NCBI RefSeq assembly: GCF_009764645.1
Contig: NZ_RWIM01000174.1
Coordinates: 1-59,877 of the forward strand
DNA: 59,877 nucleotides
Source of the DNA: Pseudomonas sp. PB106
GTDB lineage: Bacteria > Pseudomonadota > Gammaproteobacteria > Pseudomonadales > Pseudomonadaceae
Reading direction: 5' to 3'
Under the pieces are notes generated by a model, which saw only the letters and a list, made by a program, of their open reading frames with translations, made no database searches and was not told the DNA's origin. This document shows positions 28,001-37,152 of this stretch, one piece after another (the stretch's first letter is position 1; each line of letters begins with the position of its first letter). A program made the translations under genes and the position numbers.

Positions 28001-28750
28001 TCAGTAGATGCTGAACGGGAAGTACTTGTCGTTGATCTTCTTGTAGGTACCGTCGGCGACGATTTCCTTCAGCGCGGCGTTCAGCTTCTCGCGCAGCGGG
28101 TCGCCTTTGCGCACAGCGATGCCGATCTTGTCGCTTTCTACAACCGGGTCGCCTTTGAACTCGTAGTTCTTGCCGGCGTCGCTTTTCAACCAGTCATAGT
28201 TGGCGTACTTGTCGGCGAGGATCGCGTCGACACGACCGGAAGTCAGGTCGAGGTAGGCGTTTTCCTGAGTGTCGTAGAGGCTGACCTTGATGTCATCGGC
28301 GTAGGTGTCTTCCAGCCAGGTACCGGCCAAGGTCGCACGCTGGGTGCCGATGGTCTTGCCTTTCAGCGAGTCCTTATCGGTTTTGAAGTCGACGTTTTTC
28401 GGGGCGATGAACTGCAGCTTGTTCGAGTAGTACGGGTCGGTGAAGTCGACCGCGCCCTTGCGCTCTTCGGTGATCGACAGCGAGGAGATCAGGAAGTCGA
28501 ACTTCTTCGCGTTCAGGGCCGGGATGATGCCGTCCCAATCGGAGGTGACCACGGTGCATTCGACTTTCATCTTCGCGCACAGGGCGTCGCCGATGTCTTT
28601 GTCGAAGCCGACCACGTTGCCGCTGGCGTCTTTGTTGTTGAACGGCGGGTAGGCCGCTTCGATGCCCATCTTCAGGGTTTCAGCCATGGCACCGGCGCTG
28701 AACGCGAGGGTGACGGCGGCGGCCAGGAGGACCTTCTTGAAATTCTGCAT
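28001..28750 (-). CDS. periplasmic amino acid-binding protein (HisJ/ArgT-type)
   Basis: 249 residues. Signal peptide with cleavage after AGAMA (residue 23). The mature protein starts ETLKMGIEAAYPPFNNKD and has the family motif GFDKDIGDALCAKM. The likely ligands are lysine, arginine, ornithine or histidine, by family; the sequence alone does not decide. It lies between the ATPase and permease genes of the same operon. Confidence 0.92.
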   Translation of the reverse strand: MQNFKKVLLAAAVTLAFSAGAMAETLKMGIEAAYPPFNNKDASGNVVGFDKDIGDALCAKMKVECTVVTSDWDGIIPALNAKKFDFLISSLSITEERKGAVDFTDPYYSNKLQFIAPKNVDFKTDKDSLKGKTIGTQRATLAGTWLEDTYADDIKVSLYDTQENAYLDLTSGRVDAILADKYANYDWLKSDAGKNYEFKGDPVVESDKIGIAVRKGDPLREKLNAALKEIVADGTYKKINDKYFPFSIY

Positions 28751-28763
28751 GCATGTTGCTCCG

Positions 28764-29537
28764 TTAGCGGTTGCTGGACATGAATTGTTTGCAGCGCGCC
28801 GAAAGCGGGTTTTCGAACACCTGCTGTGGCGATCCTTGCTCTTCTATAAGGCCTTGGTGAAGGAACACCACTTCGCTGGAGACCTGACGGGCGAAGCCCA
28901 TTTCGTGGGTCACGAGCAGCATGGTGCGGCCTTCTTCGGCCAATGCGCGGATGACACTAAGTACTTCCTGAACCATTTCCGGGTCAAGCGCCGAGGTGGG
29001 CTCGTCGAACAGGATCACCTTCGGCTGCATCGCCAGCGTGCGGGCAATTGCCGCGCGTTGTTGCTGGCCGCCGGACAGTTGCGCCGGGTAGGCGTGACGC
29101 TTGTCAGAGATGCCGACCTTGGCCAGCAGCGCTTCGGCGACTTCGATGGCCTCGGCCTTGCTCTGGCCAAGTACGCGGCGCGGCGCTTCGATGATGTTGT
29201 CGAGGATGCTCATGTGCGGCCACAGATTAAAGTTTTGAAACACAAAACCAATCTCGGAGCGCAGGCGGTTGATCTGTTTGCCATCGGCGGCAACCAGTTC
29301 GCCATTCTTGGCGGCCTTGAGCTTGAGTTCTTCACCGGCCACCAGGATCTGGCCCTGATGCGGGTTTTCCAGCAGGTTGATGCAACGCAGGAACGTGGAC
29401 TTGCCGGAACCGGAGGAACCGAGGATCGAGATCACATCGCCGTCGCGGGCGGTCAGCGAGATGCCTTTGAGCACCTCAAGCTGTCCGTAGCGTTTGTGCA
29501 AGTTGCGGATTTCAAGCGCGGGCGTGGCCTCAGCCAT
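28764..29537 (-). CDS. polar amino acid ABC transporter ATPase (HisP-type)
   Basis: 257 residues. Walker A GSSGSGKST (40-48), Q-loop FQNFNLW (about 100-106), signature LSGGQQQR (154-161) and Walker B VILFDE (174-179). It is the first gene of a five-gene operon: ATPase, binding protein, two permeases and a methyltransferase. The ATPase-first order matches the P. aeruginosa counterpart. Confidence 0.94.
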   Translation of the reverse strand: MAEATPALEIRNLHKRYGQLEVLKGISLTARDGDVISILGSSGSGKSTFLRCINLLENPHQGQILVAGEELKLKAAKNGELVAADGKQINRLRSEIGFVFQNFNLWPHMSILDNIIEAPRRVLGQSKAEAIEVAEALLAKVGISDKRHAYPAQLSGGQQQRAAIARTLAMQPKVILFDEPTSALDPEMVQEVLSVIRALAEEGRTMLLVTHEMGFARQVSSEVVFLHQGLIEEQGSPQQVFENPLSARCKQFMSSNR

Positions 29538-30090
29538 GTGCGTTCCTCATATATGTTGCGCTCCAGCTGTTGGATGGCCTTCCTGGCGAGGCGGCCAAGC
29601 TAGCATAGCGTTTCAATGGCAGCCAACAGCGCTGCGAGCGGTAAAGGGTTGGCATGTGGCAGGTTGTCGCATCGGCACAGCAGACTGTCGCCCCGTCAAC
29701 AACCGAACGGGTGTTTGATCGTGCAAACCCGTGGGTGTCGCGTAAAAAAAGGCGCGATGTTGCCAGCTTTGGCGGGGTGTTGGAAGCGCTATCCGGCCGA
29801 ACGTTCATGATTCGCCCTTTTATTGTGCATCCCACACTTTTTCAGTGTGTTTCTGGTGCGCTGATTCGTCTTGAAAGTGAGTCGCAGGGTAACGCTCTGG
29901 CGGATTGCCATTAAATCCAAGGACTTGCGATGACTGTCCGGTCGCACGCAAGGCCCCGGCCCAGAACACTTTGAAATATTTTGGCGCAATTATTGCGTGC
30001 AGAATAAGGAACGCCCCGTTGGTTTCTTTTTACGAGAAGGAAATGCCAGACGGGCCGGACGCAATCGCTTTCCTCGCAAAGGTAGTTTCG
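29538..30090. other. 553-base divergent intergenic region
   Basis: Separates the leftward ABC operon from the rightward permease gene. A perfect odd palindrome, CGCAAT T ATTGCG, lies at 29985-29997, about 95 bases before the permease ATG, and could be an operator. No supported gene; short frames here lack ribosome binding sites or family resemblance. Confidence 0.5.
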
Positions 30091-31482
30091 ATGAGCAGTA
30101 CCCCAAGCTCCAATGGCCTCGAACAGGGGCTCAAACCGCGTCATGTGACCATGTTGTCGATCGCCGGTGTAATCGGCGCCGGTCTGTTCGTTGGCTCCGG
30201 CCACGCCATCGCTGCCGCCGGCCCGGCCGTGCTGCTGGCTTATGCCGCCGCCGGGACCCTGGTGGTATTGGTGATGCGTATGCTCGGCGAGATGGCCGTT
30301 GCCTCGCCGGACACCGGTTCGTTCTCGACTTACGCCGACCGTGCCATTGGCCATTGGGCCGGTTTCACCATCGGCTGGCTCTACTGGTGGTTCTGGGTAT
30401 TGGTGATTCCACTGGAAGCCAACGCCGCCGCGACCATCCTCCATGCATGGTTCCCTGATGTCGGCATCTGGGCGTTCGCGCTGATCATCACCATGTTGCT
30501 TACGGTCACCAACCTGTTCAGCGTGAAGAATTACGGCGAATTTGAATTCTGGTTTGCCCTGATCAAGGTGCTGGCGATCATCGGCTTTATCGGCCTCGGG
30601 CTCGCCGCCATTTTCGGCTTCCTGCCGAACAGTCAGGTCAGCGGTGTGTCGCACCTGTTCGACAGCGGCGGCTTCCTGCCAAACGGCATGGGCGCGGTAC
30701 TGGGCGCAATCCTGACCACCATGTTCTCCTTCATGGGTACCGAAATCGTCACCATCGCGGCTGCGGAATCGAAGAATCCGGGTAAGCAAATCTCCAAGGC
30801 CACCAACTCGGTGATCTGGCGGATCGGCTTGTTCTACCTCGTCTCGATCTTCATCGTTGTGGCTCTGGTGCCGTGGAACGATCCTACGCTGGCCAACCTC
30901 GGTTCCTACCAGACCGTGCTTGAGCGCATGGGCATTCCTAACGCGAAAATGATCGTCGACATCGTGGTTCTGGTCGCGGTAACCAGCTGCCTGAACTCGG
31001 CGCTCTACACCTCGTCGCGCATGCTCTTCTCCCTCGGCAAGCGTGGCGATGCACCGGCCATGTCGACCCGCACCAACAAAAGCGGCACGCCTTACTGGGC
31101 AGTGATGTTGTCCACCGGCGCGGCGTTCCTGTGCACATTCGCCAACTACGTGGCCCCGGCCGCAGTGTTCGAATTCCTCCTGGCCAGCTCCGGCGCGATC
31201 GCACTGTTGGTGTACTTGGTGATCGCTTTCTCGCAATTGCGTATGCGTAAACAGCGCATGGCGCGCGGCGAGAAGATCGTCTTCAGCATGTGGCTGTTTC
31301 CGGGCCTGACCTACGCGGTGATCATTTTCATCGTCGCGGCCCTGACCATCATGCTGTTCCAGGAAGCGCATCGCGTGGAGATCCTCGCGACTGGCCTGCT
31401 GAGCCTGATGGTGGTGGCTGCCGGTCTACTGGTGGCGCGCCGTCGCAAGCTGGAAAAACGTGGCGCGGTGGTGTTGAACTGA
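30091..31482 (+). CDS. gabP: APC-family amino acid permease (GabP-like)
   Basis: 463 residues, 12 predicted TM segments. The start ...LKPRHVTMLSIAGVIGAGLFVGSGHAI is the characteristic AAT/GabP opening, followed by EMAVASPDTGSFSTYADRAIG. GABA permease is the closest named match, but other amino acids are possible. Start 30091 chosen by homology; the frame is open farther upstream. Confidence 0.87.
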   Translation: MSSTPSSNGLEQGLKPRHVTMLSIAGVIGAGLFVGSGHAIAAAGPAVLLAYAAAGTLVVLVMRMLGEMAVASPDTGSFSTYADRAIGHWAGFTIGWLYWWFWVLVIPLEANAAATILHAWFPDVGIWAFALIITMLLTVTNLFSVKNYGEFEFWFALIKVLAIIGFIGLGLAAIFGFLPNSQVSGVSHLFDSGGFLPNGMGAVLGAILTTMFSFMGTEIVTIAAAESKNPGKQISKATNSVIWRIGLFYLVSIFIVVALVPWNDPTLANLGSYQTVLERMGIPNAKMIVDIVVLVAVTSCLNSALYTSSRMLFSLGKRGDAPAMSTRTNKSGTPYWAVMLSTGAAFLCTFANYVAPAAVFEFLLASSGAIALLVYLVIAFSQLRMRKQRMARGEKIVFSMWLFPGLTYAVIIFIVAALTIMLFQEAHRVEILATGLLSLMVVAAGLLVARRRKLEKRGAVVLN

Positions 31483-31500
31483 TCCGCAACGCGTAATGCA

Positions 31501-31538
31501 AAACGGCCGCTGTCAGTGATGACTAGCGGCCGTTTTTG
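31501..31538 (+). terminator. rho-independent terminator after the permease gene
   Basis: AAACGGCCGCT and AGCGGCCGTTT form an 11-bp stem with a 12-base loop and a following T-run. It lies between convergent genes. Confidence 0.88.
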
Positions 31539-31552
31539 TTTGTGAGCGTGAT

Positions 31553-32005
31553 TTATTCGCTCTTGTCTTCCTGTGCTTCCACCGACTTGCCATATGCATC
31601 CAGCGCAACCCCGAAATCGGTGATGAACTGTGGCTCGCTCAGCCAGGCCTGGGCTTCTTCGATCGTTACGCCTTCGGCCCACATGCGGTAGTCGATCAGC
31701 ATGTCGGCGGCCAGGTGGGTGGCGGCCATGCCTTCGTTGTCGGCGTTTTCCATGTCCAGCAGCTCTGGATGGTCAACGATGACGAACGCGAGTTCGCGCA
31801 GCAGGGTCAGCAGCATTTCGTTGCGGCTGATGGCTTCGGCGTCGCGCATTTTGCTGAACATCGCCAGGACGTATTCCGGCACCGGCTCGGCGAGGTGGTC
31901 GAGGTCTTCGTCCTGTTCCAGTGGCTTGCGGCCGACCATACGGATTTGTTTGGCTTTGGCCTTGGCGCGTTTGGCGCGTTTCTGTTGCTTGTTCAGGGAT
32001 GCCAT
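31553..32005 (-). CDS. small conserved protein with basic N-terminus (paralogue 1)
   Basis: 150 residues; domain not recognised. The N-terminus MASLNKQQKRAKRAKAKAKQ is lysine/arginine-rich and helical, suggesting nucleic-acid binding. The remainder is acidic and helical, ending SEPQFITDFGVALDAYGKSVEA. It is adjacent to a clear paralogue (32012-32425). Both share the basic start, a central helix (MFSKMRDAEAISRNEM against LFKKMIDAEKISQQAL) and the W-hsEP/SPxFhxDhhhAhDA end. Confidence 0.75.
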   Translation of the reverse strand: MASLNKQQKRAKRAKAKAKQIRMVGRKPLEQDEDLDHLAEPVPEYVLAMFSKMRDAEAISRNEMLLTLLRELAFVIVDHPELLDMENADNEGMAATHLAADMLIDYRMWAEGVTIEEAQAWLSEPQFITDFGVALDAYGKSVEAQEDKSE

Positions 32006-32011
32006 GGGAGC

Positions 32012-32425
32012 TCAGTTCTTTGGTTGGGTTTGCGCGGCGATTGCGTCGGACGCCGCCACATAGTCGGCCTGGAAGGCCGGGGATTCGATCCACGCCAGCG
32101 CGCCGGCCTCGTCGGTTTCCTGCGACCACTGGCGATACTCAATCAGCGCGGCGAGGATGAAATCCATCGCGCCTTCTTCGCCTTCCTGTTCGTAAACCAG
32201 TTCGAGCAGCGGGTCTTCGAGGAATGCGCTGCACAGGGCTTGCTGGCTGATCTTCTCGGCGTCGATCATCTTTTTGAACAGTTCGGTCAGATCCACCGAT
32301 TCGAAGTCGATGCGGTCGTCGTTCGGGTCCAGCTCGACCGGCGCTTCAGCGCGCTTGGTGCGGTTCTGCTTGGCCTTGGCTTTGGCCCGAGTGGCGCGTT
32401 TTTGCTGCTTGTTGGCGGAGGCCAT
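32012..32425 (-). CDS. small conserved protein with basic N-terminus (paralogue 2)
   Basis: 137 residues; paralogue of the preceding gene by tandem duplication (basic MASANKQQKRATRAKAKAKQ; similar middle and end). Six bases separate the two genes, so they are probably co-transcribed. No enzymatic motif is visible. Function unknown. Confidence 0.75.
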   Translation of the reverse strand: MASANKQQKRATRAKAKAKQNRTKRAEAPVELDPNDDRIDFESVDLTELFKKMIDAEKISQQALCSAFLEDPLLELVYEQEGEEGAMDFILAALIEYRQWSQETDEAGALAWIESPAFQADYVAASDAIAAQTQPKN

Positions 32426-32453
32426 GATGTGTTCCGTCGTGCGTTGAGAGGGC

Positions 32454-33428
32454 TCAGCTGCGTGGGACTTGCCGCCCGGGTGAGTCGGGGGCCAGTGCGC
32501 CGGTTTGCAGCCAAGTCAGAGCGATGGGCCATAGTGTGGCTTGGTATTCGCTGCGAAAAAAGGCGAAATGTCCGACTTGTTGTTCGCCGATGTCCTGCGG
32601 CTCGATGCGCAGGTGGGTTTTGGTCGCGTTGCAGAAGTAGCCCAGCAGGCGTTCGATGGCGGGAATCGTGCCGTAGGGATCGTCGCTGATGCTGATCGCC
32701 AGGGTCTGCGCGCGGACGCTGGCGAAGGGCAGGGCGCCAGTCTTTTTCATCAGTGCGTGGCCGCTGGGACGTCGCTCGTATTGCGCGGCAGACCTGCTCC
32801 AGTCGCGCACGACGCCTGTGGGCGTGTCCTCGAGCCAGCCGAGGCGTTTGCCGGGGAAGAATCCGCAGAACAGCGTCAGCAACGGCATCACGACATGCCA
32901 TTTGCCGAACATGCGCCAGCGATGCTCAGGGGCGTAATCGCGCCAGTAGGCGAACTGCGCGCCGACAGTGACCAACCGTCGGATAACTCGTCCGGACTCG
33001 CCTAGGCCTGCCGCGCACCCGCCAAAGCTGTGGCCGACTACATCAATCGGCTGCCCGGGAAACTCCCGTTGCGCGCGTTTGAGCATCGCTTCGAAATCGA
33101 GTGCGCCCCAGTCGGTCCATGAGGCTTTCAAGCCTTTGATCGACGCGTGTCGCGATTCGCCAATGCCGCGGTAGTCGTAAGTGATGACGTCGAAGCCGTT
33201 GGCGAACAGATAAGCCGCAAAACGCGAGTAGTGACGGCAACGCACGGAGGTGGCGGCGTTGATGATGACCACCGGGCGCTGAGCATCGGCTGATGCGTGA
33301 CGCCAAGTGAGACCGCCCAGCACATACCCGTCGGCAGCCGCTTCCTTGAAAGGCTCACCTTGTGCTGCATCCAAAGTCGGCGACTTTGACGGCGTGACCT
33401 GCATTGCGGGCGTGTCCTGACAGCTCAT
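32454..33428 (-). CDS. alpha/beta-fold hydrolase (serine aminopeptidase S33-like)
   Basis: 324 residues. The nucleophile elbow VVGHSFGG places Ser at 134; YDYRGIGES supports the fold. A predicted late acidic residue and His (GHFAFFRSE near the end) could complete the triad. Start at 33428 (MSCQDTPAM) is preferred because AAGG lies nine bases before it. The substrate is unknown. Confidence 0.82.
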   Translation of the reverse strand: MSCQDTPAMQVTPSKSPTLDAAQGEPFKEAAADGYVLGGLTWRHASADAQRPVVIINAATSVRCRHYSRFAAYLFANGFDVITYDYRGIGESRHASIKGLKASWTDWGALDFEAMLKRAQREFPGQPIDVVGHSFGGCAAGLGESGRVIRRLVTVGAQFAYWRDYAPEHRWRMFGKWHVVMPLLTLFCGFFPGKRLGWLEDTPTGVVRDWSRSAAQYERRPSGHALMKKTGALPFASVRAQTLAISISDDPYGTIPAIERLLGYFCNATKTHLRIEPQDIGEQQVGHFAFFRSEYQATLWPIALTWLQTGALAPDSPGRQVPRS

Positions 33429-33495
33429 GACGATCGACCTTGGCGGGTAAGCTGCCAACGATAGTCTTCGCGCCGTCCGGGAACAATCCGCAGGT

Positions 33496-34554
33496 TTATT
33501 CAGTGGATTCAGTGAGCATGCGTTCCTCGATCAAGGCCTGTTCGCGATTGAGTTCAGCGCGCAGCTCCTCTTCACTCGGCAGGATCGTCTTGTAACTGCT
33601 GGCAAACAGTTGCTCATTGCCCTTGAGCATTGAGTAGCGCGCCACCGAGTCATTGCTCTCGGCTGACAGAATGATCCCGACAGTCGGCTTGTCGCCCTCG
33701 CTGCGCATGAGCTCGTCGTACATGCGCACATACATGTCCATCTGCCCGACATCACGGGCGCTGAGCTTGCCGCGTTTGAGATCGATGATCACAAAGCATT
33801 TGAGCAGATAGTTGTAGAACACCAGATCGATGTACAGATCGACGCCATCGGCACTGATGCGTTGCTGACGAGCAACCAAGGAAAAGCCTTTGCCCAGTTC
33901 AAGAAGGAAGCCTTGCAGGTGATCGATCAGGGCTTGTTCGAGACTGCTTTCCCTGACCTTGCCCGCTGACGGCAGACCGAGGAACTCCAGCATGACGGGA
34001 TCGCGAATGAACTCACGCGGACTGCATTTCATCGCTTCGATGTTGGTGGTGGCTTCGTCGATCACATCAGCTTTGTCCCGGCTCATGAGGAGGCGCTCGT
34101 AGTAGAGCGTATTGATCTGGCGGTCGAGGGCGCGGCTAGACCAATTCAGGGTGGCGCATTCGTCCATGTACCAATGGCGTGCTTTTTCGCATCCGACCCG
34201 CAGTAGTCGGCGATAGTGGGTCCAGCTCAATTCGGGACGCAGTGCGTCTCGAATTGGAAATTTTTGATAAAACAGGCGCATCTTCCACAAGTTGGTTTCA
34301 TCAAATCCTTTCCCGAACTGCCCAGTCAGGTCCTTCGCCAGCAGGCCAATCAGCTGTTTTCCATAGCCCGCACGCTGGGCACCTTGTTGTTCAAACTCGA
34401 CGATATGTCGGCCGATCTGCCAGCAGGTCTGCACTTGGATCGTATCAACCGCTCGCAGCACTTTTTGCCGCGCCTGACGAATCAACTCGCCAAGCTCCCC
34501 CAGCAATGAATCGATTTTCGGGTCTTGCATGTCTGCAGGTTTTAGCTGGCTCAT
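33496..34554 (-). CDS. YhcG/DUF1016-type PD-(D/E)XK nuclease-domain protein
   Basis: 352 residues. N-terminal helical domain (about 15-170, with CWQIGRHIVEFEQQG) and a C-terminal PD-(D/E)XK domain with E206, D243 (DLYIDLVFYN), D258-L-K260 and Q271. This is the E. coli YhcG layout. Such proteins cluster with restriction systems and mobile DNA, but no other defence gene is next to it. It may have been acquired alone. Confidence 0.88.
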   Translation of the reverse strand: MSQLKPADMQDPKIDSLLGELGELIRQARQKVLRAVDTIQVQTCWQIGRHIVEFEQQGAQRAGYGKQLIGLLAKDLTGQFGKGFDETNLWKMRLFYQKFPIRDALRPELSWTHYRRLLRVGCEKARHWYMDECATLNWSSRALDRQINTLYYERLLMSRDKADVIDEATTNIEAMKCSPREFIRDPVMLEFLGLPSAGKVRESSLEQALIDHLQGFLLELGKGFSLVARQQRISADGVDLYIDLVFYNYLLKCFVIIDLKRGKLSARDVGQMDMYVRMYDELMRSEGDKPTVGIILSAESNDSVARYSMLKGNEQLFASSYKTILPSEEELRAELNREQALIEERMLTESTE

Positions 34555-34728
34555 CGGTCTTCCGCGTCATTGGGAACAGAGGCAAAAGCATGCCAAGAGT
34601 TACCGTTTCGGTATGTCGGGAGAGGCGACGAAATCCGCAGGAAGAGGCGGTGGGTGTTGCAGGACATTGCCGAGCTAAACAGCTTAAGCGGGCTGGGTCT
34701 GTAGTCCGTTTCGGACGAACACCAAGCC

Positions 34729-35070
34729 CTACCGGGGTTTGCGCATGGCCTTGGTCGCAGGTTTGTCGATGCGTGTCAGTCGATGCCACGCCACACCGGC
34801 GACCAGCAGCAATCCGCCGAAAAATCCTTCAATAACGATATGAAACCAGTACGCGCCCGGTTGCCTGGCCAGTGTGTAGACCTTGGCCGGCCCGCCGCGA
34901 GTGGCGGTAGTGATGGAGTCGTGGATCAGGCCATCGATGGCGGAGTAGCTCAGCAGCACGCCGGTAAAAATCAGAAACACGCTGATCATGATCGCCAATC
35001 CTCTCGACACCAGGCTTTTCTGGGGCGGAGACGGATGGGGCTGGGGGATGCGGGTTCGTTTCTGGCTCAT
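34729..35070 (-). CDS. small two-TM membrane protein
   Basis: 113 residues with two hydrophobic segments (about 25-45 and 75-95) and a basic C-terminus. No family recognised. GAGGG precedes the ATG at suitable spacing. It is flanked by a 174-base gap to the nuclease gene and 79 bases to the TSUP gene. Confidence 0.6.
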   Translation of the reverse strand: MSQKRTRIPQPHPSPPQKSLVSRGLAIMISVFLIFTGVLLSYSAIDGLIHDSITTATRGGPAKVYTLARQPGAYWFHIVIEGFFGGLLLVAGVAWHRLTRIDKPATKAMRKPR

Positions 35071-35149
35071 CTAGGATGACCCTCTTCCGTAAGGGGCGGA
35101 TCTCTGGGGAGGGATCGCGGTTTTTTTCATGGGTGCGGCGCGGTGGTGC

Positions 35150-35941
35150 TTAAAACGAGGCCACTGCCTGAGAGACCACAACGCGCAATGGGTTACTTTC
35201 CATACTCAATAGTTTGATGGCCAAGGCGCAGCAAACCACGATCAACATCGGTTTTATCAATCGCGGCCCGACCCGAACAGCGGCACGGGCGCCTAACTGA
35301 GCGCCGACAAACGCCGCCAGTGCCATGGCAATTGCGACTGGCCAGATAATCACGCCTTTGGTGATGAACACCGCCAGCGAGCCGAGGTTGCATGAAGCGT
35401 TGGCCAGTTTGGTAAAGCTCATGGCTCGCATCATGCCGAGGCCGCAGAGAAGTACGAAGCCAACAATGAAGAACGATCCCACACCAGGCCCGAATATACC
35501 GTCGTAGAAGCCTAGTATCGGCGCCACGGTGAACGAAAACAGCATGATGCCGATGCGCTTGCGGCGATCTTCATTTGCCAGTTTCGGCGACAGCGCGAAA
35601 TAGATTGCCACCAGAATCAACATGATCGGCACGCAGGCTTCGAGGTAGCGTTTGTCGATTGAGCTGACCAGCAATGCACCGCTGGCGCCCCCGACAAATC
35701 CGCAGATCGCCAGGAAGCGGCCTTCGCGCCATTCGATCATTCCTTTGCGGGCAAACGTGACCGTTGCCGAGACAGTCGCTGAGGCTGCCTGAAATTTGTT
35801 AGTGGCAATCGCACTGATCGGGTCCATGCCTGCCAGAAACAACGCCGGCAGAGTTATCAAGCCGCCACCCCCGGCAATCGCATCAAAAAAACCGGCGCAA
35901 AACGCGACGAGTGCCAACGTGCCGATGATGTCCCAGGACAT
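35150..35941 (-). CDS. TSUP-family permease (TauE/SafE, DUF81)
   Basis: 263 residues, about eight TM segments. The opening FCAGFFDAIAGGGGLITLPALFLAG and ATNKFQAASATVSATV is the TauE/SafE signature. Members move sulfite, sulfoacetate, taurine-related or other small anions, typically outward. It lies 71 bases downstream of the clavaminate-synthase-like oxygenase on the same strand and may share its transcript. Confidence 0.88.
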   Translation of the reverse strand: MSWDIIGTLALVAFCAGFFDAIAGGGGLITLPALFLAGMDPISAIATNKFQAASATVSATVTFARKGMIEWREGRFLAICGFVGGASGALLVSSIDKRYLEACVPIMLILVAIYFALSPKLANEDRRKRIGIMLFSFTVAPILGFYDGIFGPGVGSFFIVGFVLLCGLGMMRAMSFTKLANASCNLGSLAVFITKGVIIWPVAIAMALAAFVGAQLGARAAVRVGPRLIKPMLIVVCCALAIKLLSMESNPLRVVVSQAVASF

Positions 35942-36012
35942 TCCTTTTCCTCTTTACTTGATATGGATGAGCACCCAGGCGGTCTGTTGCTCACTAGCGC
36001 TGTTGTTCAAAC

Positions 36013-37095
36013 CTAGCCCTGAAGCAATAGCGGGTCATCCGAAATGACGATCGGGGACGAGAACTTTGAAATACCGAAAATTCTAATCAAAACCCGTCTG
36101 TTGTCTTTGATGACGTCACGGCAGTGCAGCGCTCGAGTGTTGTTTATTACCATCACCGACTCTTGTGTCAGCACATGCTCGGAGGGCGTTGCCTGTTCGA
36201 TGCCACGACGAAGAGTGGCGTAGGCGGTCTTCACAAGGCTGGAGGCGTTGTCATTGACAGAAAAACGATACGAGTTAAACCGTGCTGCGAATCCCGTCCG
36301 GTCGTCGAACTCTAGAATCGAAACATTGCTGCCATCCTCCCCTTTGCCTTTGGTAAAGGAGTCGCTGCGAGTGAATTGGAAATTGCCTGAGGTCAGTGCC
36401 AGGCAGTTGTTGAAGCCGATACTTTCGAGTACGGGTGTTAGCGGTATTACCCTTGTGGGTTCAAGGGACGGGTTCCACAGGGCCGATAGTATGAGAGACG
36501 AAGGAGAGGGGGAGCGTCCGTGTTTGGCGTTCACAGCACACCAGTAAGGCGCCTCGGTATGAGGGCCAAGAGCAAGGCCGGAGTGAGAGCTAAGTTCTTT
36601 GATTTCCGGTTCGCCTATTATTTCGTTCGCTCCGCCCCCCTTGAAGTTGGCCACCAGCCGTACCAGTTTTCCTTCATTGTCCATGTCGTAGGCAAAGGAT
36701 TCGTTATCGACAAGTTTTAGCAGGATCTGATTGCGAGCGGCTAAGCAGAGGACGTCGCACCGATTTTCCAAGGAGGACAGATCTGGCAGTTCTTCTGGAG
36801 GTTCGGAGTTGCTGAGCTGTTGCAGCCCTTCGAAGATAAGAACGGATAGCAAACCATCGGAATAGGCATTTAGCAGCTCACGCTGGGCCTGCGAAAATGA
36901 GCGTTTCAACTCAGAGGCAGCCAGAGTTGCCTTGGACTTGGCCCCTGCTGACTGAGGTCCGCCCATGGCGGCCAGATCTTCAGTGAACCTATGAAGCAAT
37001 GCTGACTGTTGGATAGTGAAGTGAAGGGCTTTGATTTCTTGGTCAATACCTGGTTCAGCGGTTTGGGCCTCTGAGCCGATGGTGCGAATGATCAT
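36013..37095 (-). CDS. clavaminate-synthase-like Fe(II)/2OG oxygenase
   Basis: 360 residues from the ATG at 37095 (AGGG six bases upstream; an ATG two codons earlier sits directly against that site). The iron-binding pattern of the CAS/AsnO/VioC group is readable: H179-x-E181 in LGPHTEAPYW and H324 in NNTRALHCR, with R338 (RRVLIRIFG) for 2-oxoglutarate. Known relatives hydroxylate free or carrier-bound amino acids such as Arg and Asn. The residues are intact. Codon use is less GC-biased than its neighbours, and it lies between tRNA-Phe and a TSUP gene, hinting at acquisition. Substrate unknown. Confidence 0.75.
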   Translation of the reverse strand: MIIRTIGSEAQTAEPGIDQEIKALHFTIQQSALLHRFTEDLAAMGGPQSAGAKSKATLAASELKRSFSQAQRELLNAYSDGLLSVLIFEGLQQLSNSEPPEELPDLSSLENRCDVLCLAARNQILLKLVDNESFAYDMDNEGKLVRLVANFKGGGANEIIGEPEIKELSSHSGLALGPHTEAPYWCAVNAKHGRSPSPSSLILSALWNPSLEPTRVIPLTPVLESIGFNNCLALTSGNFQFTRSDSFTKGKGEDGSNVSILEFDDRTGFAARFNSYRFSVNDNASSLVKTAYATLRRGIEQATPSEHVLTQESVMVINNTRALHCRDVIKDNRRVLIRIFGISKFSSPIVISDDPLLLQG

Positions 37096-37152
37096 GTACA
37101 TCCCTGATTTGAAGCTGCTCCGGGGTGTCTGGAGCTCCTCTGGATATTCTGC

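Noticed and set aside
27275..28783. A 502-codon plus-strand frame
   Set aside because: It spans two ABC transporter genes that clearly read on the other strand.
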